Source: Oscillospiraceae bacterium
Lineage (GTDB): Bacteria; Bacillota; Clostridia; Oscillospirales; Ruminococcaceae
DNA length: 5,689 nt
NCBI GenBank assembly: GCA_015067375.1
Contig: SVMQ01000159.1
Span: forward strand, 1 to 5,689
Direction: 5' to 3'
The notes under the pieces were generated by a model. That model saw only the letters and a list, made by a program, of their open reading frames with translations. It made no database searches and was not told the origin of the DNA. The position numbers and the translations under genes were made by a program. Numbering within the stretch: position 1 is the stretch's first letter; each line of letters begins with the position of its first letter. Below are positions 1-5,689 of the stretch, one piece after another.

Positions 1-1577
1 TGGTGCTGGCTCTGCTCGCTATTACAATTTCTTATACTACCGTATATAAGGAGGAGGCTATAGCTCTGGCTAAGGCATATTCCATCGCATCTGAAAGCGT
101 AAAAGAGGATGCAAATGCTATAACTGAGGTTATTGACGGCGTTTATTTCGGAGAAGCAGGCATCTGCTTCGTCATTGATAAAAACGGCAACGTAATAGCA
201 ACCAGCAATGAGGAAGTAATACCCGTGTCGTCTTCGCTTGCGGACAATGCAGCTTTCGGCGCGGAAAGCAAGAATATAGACACGCTCTGCACTAAGATGC
301 TGGCTCAGGAGACCGACGCAATGCATATCTTTGTCGGCGGCGAGGACTACTATATGGGATTTACGCCGATCGCAGATTCTGATGGTCTTTCGCTGGCAGT
401 CGGTGCATACTGGAATACTGTAGCATGGACGATAAACTATTCGTCTTTGCAGATACTTGCTATGGCGTTTGTTTTTGTGGTTATCGTACTTATCGTCGTA
501 AGATACCCTATCAAGAGGATCGCAAAGCCCATTCAGAAAGCAGCAAGACGTCTTAACAACATGGCACAGGGCGATCTGTTCAGCCCTGCACCTACCACAA
601 AACTCGGCGGCGAGATCGGTCTGATGTGCGACAACCTCGGTCAGATGGTAGAATCGCTGAGTTCAGTTATCGGTGATATCAGAGACGTACTTTCTTCCAT
701 GGCAAACGGCAATCTGACGGCAGTACCTCAGGTGGAATACAGAGGAGATTTCCTTGACATCAGAGATTCTCTCAGAATGATAAGCACATCTCTTTGTGAA
801 ACGATAAGCGAGGTCGCAAGCTCCGCAGGAGAGGTAAGAGATGGCTCCAATCAGCTTGCTGAAGGCTCTTCTTCGCTGTCAGAGAACGCTATCACGCAGG
901 CTTCCGCTGTTGATGAGATAGCTGCAACGATGGCCTCTATCACCAAGAAGACCGAAGAAAACAATCAGAATGTACACAAGACTTTGGATAAAGTCCGCAC
1001 TGCAAAGGAACACGCTCAGAACGGTACACAGAGCATGGAAGAAATGATGGCTTCTATCCGCGATATCGAGAAGAGTGCCAAGGAGATCGAGCAGATAATG
1101 AACGTGATCAATGATATTGCGTTCCAGACAGGCATCCTTGCGCTCAACGCATCCATCGAGGCTGCAAGAGCAGGTGTTGCAGGCAGAGGATTTGCTGTTG
1201 TCGCAAATGAAGTCGCAAATCTTGCAAGCATGAGTTCCGATGCCGCAAAACAGACAGGCGAGCTTATCAACAACGCTATTGCGGCTATCCATAAGGGTAC
1301 TTCTCTGGCAGATTCGGCATCCAGTGCGCTGGACGGAATAGTTAATGATGTAGATTACATCGTAGAAGCGATGGATGATATCGCTCAGGCAAACAACGAG
1401 CAGACCGAAGCAATTGAAAAGATAAGGGACGGTATGGACAGCGTTAATCAGGGCATACATAACACCAGTGCCACTGCCGAGGAAAGCGCAGCAGCCAGCG
1501 AGGAGCTTTCCGCGCTTTCTGAGAACATGATGAACATCGTAGTTTCCTTTAAGACCTCTGCTGACGAAGAGCAATAA
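1..1577 (+). CDS. Methyl-accepting chemotaxis protein, 5' truncated
   Basis: Transmembrane chemoreceptor that would pass an extracellular signal to the CheA/CheW array. The frame is open from base 3 and the true start lies upstream: the GTG at 3 falls inside the first membrane helix and has no visible ribosome binding site. Counting that codon as residue 1, residues 1-12 are the end of TM1 and about 13-147 form a short sensor with a Cache-type core (EAGICFVIDKNGNVIAT, 51-67). TM2 is about 150-167. HAMP covers about 168-220, and a second HAMP-like segment about 222-268. The signalling domain runs from about 285 to 515, with the hairpin tip near 370-408 (IAFQTGILALNASIEAARAG, then GRGFAVVANEV). 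A likely methylation segment is TAEESAAASEELS (491-503). The C-terminus, KTSADEEQ, lacks an NWETF-type CheR tether. The tip differs from the usual QTNLLALNAAIEAARAGE at several positions. The family is certain; the ligand is unknown. Confidence 0.96.
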   Translation, partial: VLALLAITISYTTVYKEEAIALAKAYSIASESVKEDANAITEVIDGVYFGEAGICFVIDKNGNVIATSNEEVIPVSSSLADNAAFGAESKNIDTLCTKMLAQETDAMHIFVGGEDYYMGFTPIADSDGLSLAVGAYWNTVAWTINYSSLQILAMAFVFVVIVLIVVRYPIKRIAKPIQKAARRLNNMAQGDLFSPAPTTKLGGEIGLMCDNLGQMVESLSSVIGDIRDVLSSMANGNLTAVPQVEYRGDFLDIRDSLRMISTSLCETISEVASSAGEVRDGSNQLAEGSSSLSENAITQASAVDEIAATMASITKKTEENNQNVHKTLDKVRTAKEHAQNGTQSMEEMMASIRDIEKSAKEIEQIMNVINDIAFQTGILALNASIEAARAGVAGRGFAVVANEVANLASMSSDAAKQTGELINNAIAAIHKGTSLADSASSALDGIVNDVDYIVEAMDDIAQANNEQTEAIEKIRDGMDSVNQGIHNTSATAEESAAASEELSALSENMMNIVVSFKTSADEEQ

Positions 1578-1607
1578 GCATAGTTCGTCACAAAACGATC
1601 ACTGCAG

Positions 1608-1642
1608 AACATCCGATCGCATACCGCGGTCGGATGTTTTAT
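1608..1642 (+). terminator. Intrinsic terminator of the chemoreceptor gene
   Basis: Bases 1608-1620 (AACATCCGATCGC) pair with 1626-1638 (GCGGTCGGATGTT) around a 5-nt ATACC loop. This gives 13 pairs with one U-G wobble, and the 3' arm runs into TTTT at 1637-1640. It starts 31 bases after the chemoreceptor stop codon, so it should separate that transcript from the downstream cellulase gene. Confidence 0.9.
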
Positions 1643-1689
1643 TAATGCTCTCCCATCAGAAATGCTGAACACTTCCACTGAAATAGTTC

Positions 1690-1718
1690 TTGAAAAAAAC
1701 AGCAAGATATGATATACT
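1690..1718 (+). promoter_or_regulatory. Sigma-A type promoter with extended -10, for the cellulase
   Basis: The -35 box is TTGAAA at 1690-1695. A 17-base spacer follows, then the -10 box TATACT at 1713-1718, preceded by TG at 1710-1711 (extended -10). The start of transcription is predicted near 1725, giving a leader of about 30 nt before the ATG at 1756. The TTG of the -35 box is in frame with the cellulase gene and could be mistaken for its start codon. Confidence 0.85.
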
Positions 1719-1755
1719 TTCTATAGCAAATATATCTATGAAAGGAGCAACCGAC

Positions 1756-3945
1756 ATGAACGACGATAAGACCCCTGTTGAACAGGACGCGCCCGCAAGC
1801 GGCTCTTCGTCCGAAAAGAAACGGCTCGGCAAGGGTATCATCGCGGCTTTCAGCATAATGAGCGCGCTCATAATATGCCTGACCGCTGCCCTGATAATTA
1901 CCAACCTCCCCAAACCCGAAACAGCGAACACACCATCCACCACTGTTTCTGACGGTACGATATCCACCGTTCCCGAAGAGGTAACAGACAGCACGACCGC
2001 CGCATCCACAACAGAGCCTGCAGCACCTGACAGCACCGCTCCATCAGAGAGCGCTCCTGCAGCGTCCGAGTCTGTTCCGCAGGAAAACGACACTGCACAG
2101 ACAACAGCTTCAACCACCGTAAATACCACAACTGCTGCCGCAACGACAGTGCAGCCCACTACCACCACAACTCAGACACAGCCAGCCGCTACAACGGCGC
2201 AGACCTCAGCAGCTACCACAGCGGCCACCACTACAGCTACCAAGCAGACCTCAGACCGCACTGAACCGACGGAAAAAGGCATCCTGCTGGAATACTCCAC
2301 TGACAACTCATGGGAGAGCGGAAACGAGCTGATGTATGGCATACAGTTCGGCATAACCAACAGCGGCAGCAGCATCAGCGGCTGGACGCTCGTAATGGAG
2401 ATAGACGGATTAAGCTCCTGTCAGGGCTGGAACGGTACATACACGACAAACGGCAACACCCTTACCATAACCAACGCCGAATACAACGGAGATATCCATA
2501 ACGGCGGCACTATCGTAGTCGGCTGCAACCTCGGCACAACAAAAGCGCTGAATGTAAAGAGCGCAAAGCTCAATGGCATCCCCTGCACCGTAAAAGCAGG
2601 CAAGGTAGACCAGAACGCCCAGAACAATAACAACAATAATAACCATAATAACAACAACGGTCAGCAGAACAATGATCAGACCCCGACCGCTGATGTAAGC
2701 GACCTGCTAAAGCGCAGCGAGGACGCAGTACAGGGCGACGACTGGCTGTACACTGACGGCAACAGGATAGTTGACAAAAACGGCAAGCGCGTGTGGCTTA
2801 CAGGTGTCAACTGGTTCGGCTACAACACAGGCACCAATACCTTTGACGGCCTGTGGAACAGCCAGCTGAAGCCCAGTGTTGAAGCCATAGCCGATCACGG
2901 CTTTAACCTCATCCGCGTGCCGATATCAGCAGAACTTATCAACCAGTGGGCGTCCGGCGAATATCCCAAGGCAAACTACAACAACGCCTACAACACCGAC
3001 CTTAACAGCATGAACAGCCTGCAGATATTCGACTACTTCCTAAAGCTTGCAGAGGAGAACGGCATAAAGGTAATGCCTGATATCCACAGCGCTGAAACGA
3101 ACGCATCGGGACACAACGTAAACCTGTGGTATACCTCCAATGTTTCGGCAGAGGAGTTCTACTCCGCGCTTGAATGGATGGCAGAGCGCTACAAGGATAA
3201 CGATACCATAATCGCCTACGACCTCAAGAACGAGCCTCACGGCAAGCCCTACGAGGGCGACGGCGCCGCCATCTGGAACGACTCCACCGATGCAAACAAC
3301 TGGAAACACGTTGCCGAGGTCGCTGCAGCAAGGATACTCGCAAAAAATCCCAACGTACTCATACTCGTAGAGGGCACTGAGATATATCCGAGAGATCTTG
3401 CGACAAACTCCGACTTCCATTCCACCAATGAAAAGGACTACTATTTCAACTGGTGGGGCGGAAACCTAAGGGGCGTCAAGGACTATCCTGTTGACCTCGG
3501 AAAATATCAGAACAAGCTTGTGTACTCCCCTCACGATTACGGCCCTACCGTCTACAAGCAGCCTTGGTTCGAGGGCAGCTACACCTTCGACAGCCTTATG
3601 GCTGACTGCTGGTACGACAACTGGTTCTATATCCATAAGAACAACACTGCACCGCTGCTTATCGGTGAATGGGGCGGCTTTATGAGAGAGCCTAACCTCA
3701 CATGGATGACCTATATGCGCCGCCTTATCAAGGAGAACAAGCTCAATCATACCTTCTGGTGCTTCAATGCAAACTCAGGCGACACAGGCGGTCTTGTGCT
3801 GGATGACTTCCAGACATGGGACGAGGAAAAGTACGATTTCGTGAAAGAGGTACTGTGGCAGGAAAACGGCAAGTTCGTAGGACTTGACCACGCGATACCG
3901 CTCGGTGACAATGGTATAACTCTCACAGATGCAAACGGTATATAA
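1756..3945 (+). CDS. Membrane-anchored GH5 endo-1,4-beta-glucanase with CBM2-like module
   Basis: Extracellular cellulase predicted to cut internal beta-1,4-glucan bonds with retention. The start is the ATG at 1756: it has AAAGGAG at 1741-1747 with an 8-nt gap, whereas the longer in-frame TTG at 1690 is the -35 box. In the 729-residue product, 1-26 is a charged cytoplasmic tail and about 27-50 a membrane helix with no clear signal-peptidase site, so it is probably a signal anchor. Residues 52-172 are a Thr/Ser/Pro/Ala spacer, 173-280 a CBM2-like beta module (W186, W210, W225-N, Y243-N-G), and 281-325 an Asn-rich spacer. The GH5 domain spans about 328-702 and resembles subfamily 1 (WLTGVNWFGYNTG near 347-359). 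Visible active-site residues are R387, H444, N492-E493-P (acid/base), H593, Y595, E638 in IGEWGG (nucleophile) and W668. There is no dockerin and no C-terminal CBM37-like module. The gene is a single unit with its own promoter and terminator. GH5 is near certain; the CBM family is likely. Confidence 0.96.
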   Translation: MNDDKTPVEQDAPASGSSSEKKRLGKGIIAAFSIMSALIICLTAALIITNLPKPETANTPSTTVSDGTISTVPEEVTDSTTAASTTEPAAPDSTAPSESAPAASESVPQENDTAQTTASTTVNTTTAAATTVQPTTTTTQTQPAATTAQTSAATTAATTTATKQTSDRTEPTEKGILLEYSTDNSWESGNELMYGIQFGITNSGSSISGWTLVMEIDGLSSCQGWNGTYTTNGNTLTITNAEYNGDIHNGGTIVVGCNLGTTKALNVKSAKLNGIPCTVKAGKVDQNAQNNNNNNNHNNNNGQQNNDQTPTADVSDLLKRSEDAVQGDDWLYTDGNRIVDKNGKRVWLTGVNWFGYNTGTNTFDGLWNSQLKPSVEAIADHGFNLIRVPISAELINQWASGEYPKANYNNAYNTDLNSMNSLQIFDYFLKLAEENGIKVMPDIHSAETNASGHNVNLWYTSNVSAEEFYSALEWMAERYKDNDTIIAYDLKNEPHGKPYEGDGAAIWNDSTDANNWKHVAEVAAARILAKNPNVLILVEGTEIYPRDLATNSDFHSTNEKDYYFNWWGGNLRGVKDYPVDLGKYQNKLVYSPHDYGPTVYKQPWFEGSYTFDSLMADCWYDNWFYIHKNNTAPLLIGEWGGFMREPNLTWMTYMRRLIKENKLNHTFWCFNANSGDTGGLVLDDFQTWDEEKYDFVKEVLWQENGKFVGLDHAIPLGDNGITLTDANGI
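1909..2271 (+). repeat. Low-complexity Thr/Ser/Pro/Ala linker coding region
   Basis: This codes for residues 52-172 of the cellulase, about 120 residues of mostly Thr, Ala, Ser, Pro and Gln. The densest Thr run is 117-161, read mainly from ACA/ACC/ACG/ACT codons. Such stretches are usually extended, often glycosylated spacers; here it would lift the binding and catalytic modules away from the membrane and through the cell wall. The mix of codons argues against a recent triplet expansion. Confidence 0.85.
2614..2673 (+). repeat. Asn-rich linker coding region (AAC/AAT runs)
   Basis: This codes for residues 287-306 of the cellulase, including seven Asn (290-296), a His, then four Asn (298-301), read from interleaved AAC and AAT codons. 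It forms a flexible spacer between the CBM2-like module and GH5. The near-microsatellite nature of 2623-2658 makes its length a plausible point of variation between strains. Confidence 0.85.
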
Positions 3946-3978
3946 GCGTCATTGCCCTTACAACAGCTTTATTACAAC

Positions 3979-4012
3979 GACCGACAGTATCCTTGCTGTC
4001 GGTCAGTTTTTT
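3979..4012 (+). terminator. Intrinsic terminator of the cellulase gene
   Basis: A perfect 9-bp stem, GACCGACAG (3979-3987) with CTGTCGGTC (3996-4004), has an 8-nt loop. It is followed after two bases by TTTTTT at 4007-4012. It begins 33 bases after the cellulase stop codon and ends that transcript before the next promoter at 4051. Confidence 0.93.
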
Positions 4013-4050
4013 ATCGGATACGACCGCCGAAAAAATTTTTCAAAAACCCC

Positions 4051-4079
4051 TTGACTTTTGGAATTTAACGTGATACAAT
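4051..4079 (+). promoter_or_regulatory. Near-consensus promoter driving the T-box leader
   Basis: The -35 box is TTGACT at 4051-4056. A 17-base spacer leads to the -10 box TACAAT at 4074-4079, with TG at 4071-4072 making an extended -10. Transcription should start near 4086, just upstream of the base of T-box Stem I at 4096. A strong constitutive promoter followed by an attenuation switch is the usual T-box layout. Confidence 0.9.
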
Positions 4080-4085
4080 ATATTC

Positions 4086-4364
4086 AATAAAAAAACAATG
4101 ACGAAGACACATTCGTGGTCTGCAACGATTTCAGAGAGCCATCGGTAGGTGCGAGATGGTACGACGGGCGACGAACATCACTTCCGAGTTGGAGTGCTGA
4201 AATTTCAGTAAGCGCTCTCGTGAGGCTGCGTTAATGCATAGGGCTTATCCCGTATCGGGCGAGTCTGAAGGTGGCGGTAGCAGAATAGGGCTGCACCGCA
4301 ATTTGAGTGGTACCGCGGGTATTTGATACTCGTCTCAAAGTAACAGCTTTGGGGCGGGTTTTTT
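4086..4364 (+). promoter_or_regulatory. T-box riboswitch leader, probably isoleucine (AUC) specific
   Basis: This tRNA-sensing leader lets transcription continue when the matching tRNA is uncharged. At the base of Stem I, CAA (4096-4098) pairs with UUG (4189-4191) and GAAG (4103-4106) with CUUC (4181-4184), enclosing a kink-turn-like UGAC/CGAG internal loop. Above the specifier loop, UUCGU (4112-4116) pairs with ACGAA (4171-4175), leaving 3' strand CAUCA; the triplet before the conserved purine is AUC (4177-4179). AGAGA at 4133-4137 and the hairpin 4138-4143/4155-4160 with loop GGUAGGUGCGA match the Stem I apex. Stem III is GCGGU-A-GCAG (4274-4283) with CUGCACCGC (4291-4299). The T-box sequence is 4300-4319. 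In the antiterminator, 4302-4307 pairs with 4334-4339 and 4315-4321 with 4327-4333, leaving the 7-nt bulge UGGUACC (4308-4314). UGGU fits a tRNA ending ACCA, as tRNA-Ile does. The Stem II region (about 4209-4265) has GC-rich complementary runs that I did not resolve. T-box identity is near certain; Ile specificity is likely. Confidence 0.96.
4329..4364 (+). terminator. T-box regulatory terminator (attenuator)
   Basis: A 12-bp stem with four G-U pairs forms between CUCGUCUCAAAG (4329-4340) and CUUUGGGGCGGG (4347-4358), with loop UAACAG, followed by six U (4359-4364) and, after one G, five more. Its 5' arm is shared with the 3' strands of the antiterminator (4327-4333 and 4334-4339), so the two folds exclude each other. 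It should stop transcription before the ATG at 4409 when the cognate tRNA is charged. Confidence 0.93.
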
Positions 4365-4408
4365 GTTTTTATATGCTTAGCCCCTACAACGATGAAAGGA
4401 GAAACACC

Positions 4409-5689
4409 ATGCCAAATCAGAACACAACAGAACAAAAGATCCGTGAGGTCGCTCAGCGAATCCGTACACTGCGCGAGGACATGGGCATATCTGCCGAAAC
4501 TATGGCAGCAAAAACAGGCTTTTCGGCAGCGGAATACAGAAAGATGGAAAACGGCGAAACAGACTTCAGCTTCACATTTATCCACAAGTGCGCAAGCGTT
4601 TTCGGCGTAGATATCGCTGAGCTTATGGAAGGCTCCACACCTGAGCTGACAGGCTACACCATCACCCGCAAAGGGCAGGGCAAGCCTATCGTGCGCAGAG
4701 CAGGCTTCGAGTACAACCGCCTTGCACACAAGTTCAAGGACAAGATCGCTGAACCTTTCCATGTAGTTATCCCCTACTCCGAGCAGGCACTCAGCGACAC
4801 AAGACACCTCGCAAGCCACGCAGGTCAGGAGATGGATATCGTCATCAAGGGTACCCTGCGCATGATCATCGGCACACATATCGAAACACTGTATGAGGGC
4901 GACTGCATCTACTACGACAGCTCCATCCCCCATGATGAGATCGCGCTCGGCGGCGAGGACTGTGAGATCTATGCATTCGTTATGGCGCCTCAGGACGGCG
5001 AAACAGACTCCGAATATCACGAACACGTCCGCGAGTATACACACTCCAACTTCTACAAGGCAGGTATCTCCCATCCTGTTGCTGATAAGTTCGTTACCTG
5101 CGAGACCGACGAACACGGTATGCTGTCTGCTGTAAACTTCCACAATGAGGAGAGCTTCAACTTCGCTTATGATATAGTTGACGCGCTTGCAGAAAAGTGT
5201 CCCGACAAGACCGCGATGATCCATGTTGCAGACGACAAGAGCGAGCGCCGCTTCACTTACAAGGACATCATGAAATACTCCTGCCAGACCGCAAACTACT
5301 TCAAGTCCCTCGGCATCAAAAAGGGCGACAAGGTAATGCTGGTGCTGAAAAGGCACTATCAGTTCTGGTTCTCCATCCTTGCCCTGCACCGCCTCGGCGC
5401 TATCGTTATCCCTGCTTCCAACCAGCTTGTAAAGCACGATTTCGAGTACCGCTTCGACGCTGCCGGGATCTCAGCGGTTGTATGTACCTCTGACGGCAAT
5501 GTAGCAGACGAGATCGACCTTGCCGCTGCAAACTGCCCCTCCCTCAAGACAAAGATCATCGTTGGTACAAAGCGCGAGGGCTGGAACGATTTCAACGAGG
5601 AGCTTTCTGCATACAGTACCAAGTTCCCGAGAACAGACGACACTGCCTGCGGCAGCGATCCCATGCTGATGTTCTTCACATCAGGTACA
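4409..5689 (+). CDS. XRE HTH-cupin-acyl-CoA synthetase (AMP-binding) fusion, 3' truncated
   Basis: The reading frame is open from the ATG at 4409 to the window end (427 codons, no stop). AAAGGAG at 4395-4401 lies 7 nt upstream and sets the start. Residues 8-73 form an XRE-type helix-turn-helix (MAAKTGFSAAEYRKMENGE, 32-50). Residues about 110-192 are a cupin: H137-x3-E141 and G148 resemble motif 1, and G164-D then IPH175 resemble motif 2. From about 250 an AMP-forming ligase (ANL) domain begins; FFTSGT at 422-427 is the start of its phosphate-binding loop, where the window stops. Family knowledge says such domains join an acid to CoA through an acyl-adenylate; the acid cannot be read from this part. 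The HTH-cupin half resembles stand-alone regulators that sense small ligands, so the enzyme may carry its own regulator. An Ile-type T-box upstream suggests a role in branched-chain acid activation (inference). If the domain follows usual length, a few hundred residues are missing. Confidence 0.93.
   Translation, partial: MPNQNTTEQKIREVAQRIRTLREDMGISAETMAAKTGFSAAEYRKMENGETDFSFTFIHKCASVFGVDIAELMEGSTPELTGYTITRKGQGKPIVRRAGFEYNRLAHKFKDKIAEPFHVVIPYSEQALSDTRHLASHAGQEMDIVIKGTLRMIIGTHIETLYEGDCIYYDSSIPHDEIALGGEDCEIYAFVMAPQDGETDSEYHEHVREYTHSNFYKAGISHPVADKFVTCETDEHGMLSAVNFHNEESFNFAYDIVDALAEKCPDKTAMIHVADDKSERRFTYKDIMKYSCQTANYFKSLGIKKGDKVMLVLKRHYQFWFSILALHRLGAIVIPASNQLVKHDFEYRFDAAGISAVVCTSDGNVADEIDLAAANCPSLKTKIIVGTKREGWNDFNEELSAYSTKFPRTDDTACGSDPMLMFFTSGT

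Noticed and set aside
3..5. GTG as the chemoreceptor start
   Set aside because: It falls inside the first membrane helix at the window edge with no room for a ribosome binding site, so the gene most likely continues upstream.
879..1574. 231-codon open frame on the minus strand
   Set aside because: It lies entirely within the chemoreceptor signalling domain, is rich in Cys and has no recognisable motif; it is a shadow of a well-conserved + strand gene.
1656..2168. 170-codon Val/Ala/Ser-rich minus-strand frame resembling a membrane protein
   Set aside because: Its composition is the antisense reading of the Thr-rich cellulase linker; the apparent hydrophobicity comes from reverse-complemented Thr/Ala codons.
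4176..4178. CAU as a histidine specifier codon
   Set aside because: Helix pairing at 4181-4184 shifts the codon register by one to AUC, CAU would not be followed by the usual purine, and the bulge UGGU does not match the tRNA-His discriminator C.
4197..4208. 12-bp palindrome CTGAAATTTCAG as an operator
   Set aside because: It lies in the transcribed linker after T-box Stem I and is short and AT-rich; a role as a binding site for the HTH domain cannot be supported from one copy, and no second copy was noticed near the promoter.
4300..4320. Possible tRNA or attachment-site fragment because of GGTACCGCGG
   Set aside because: The segment is the conserved T-box antiterminator sequence, and all flanking T-box helices are present; there is no cloverleaf and no integrase nearby.
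4205..5437. 410-codon open frame on the minus strand
   Set aside because: It lies antisense to the T-box and the HTH-cupin-ligase gene, whose + strand frame has recognisable domains, a promoter and a ribosome binding site. The minus-strand product shows no recognisable domain and would span the riboswitch.

Overview
The window looks like chromosomal DNA of a cellulolytic gut or rumen Firmicute, most likely Ruminococcus or a close relative. Three things point there: a cell-surface family 5 endoglucanase with a CBM2-like module and Thr- and Asn-rich linkers, a canonical Gram-positive T-box leader, and clean AAAGGAG ribosome binding sites with sigma-A type promoters. The genus is an inference; no sequence search was run. 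All three genes lie on the + strand, and the first and last are cut by the window edges.

Region 1 (1-1640) holds most of a methyl-accepting chemotaxis protein. It has the end of TM1, a short Cache-like extracellular sensor, TM2, HAMP and a full cytoplasmic signalling domain, and is followed by a strong intrinsic terminator. Region 2 (1690-4012) is a single-gene unit. It has an extended -10 promoter, a 729-residue membrane-anchored GH5 endoglucanase (anchor, Thr-rich spacer, CBM2-like module, Asn-rich spacer, GH5) and its own terminator. Region 3 (4051-5689) has another near-consensus promoter, a roughly 280-nt T-box riboswitch with a complete antiterminator/terminator switch, and the first 427 codons of a fusion protein. 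That protein carries an XRE-type helix-turn-helix, a cupin and an AMP-forming acyl-CoA synthetase (adenylation) domain, and the window ends inside the adenylation P-loop.

The most interesting part is region 3. Folding the leader by hand places AUC (Ile) in the specifier position, and the T-box bulge UGGU fits a tRNA with discriminator A, as in tRNA-Ile. An isoleucine-starvation switch driving an acyl-CoA synthetase makes sense in ruminococci, which are known to take up branched-chain volatile fatty acids and carboxylate their CoA esters to make branched-chain amino acids. The working hypothesis is that the enzyme activates 2-methylbutyrate (or related acids) for isoleucine synthesis, and that the attached HTH-cupin senses a ligand and adds a second layer of control. 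The three transcription units appear independent, each bounded by its own promoter and/or terminator, but sensing, cellulose attack and branched-acid assimilation are coherent for a fibre-degrading specialist.
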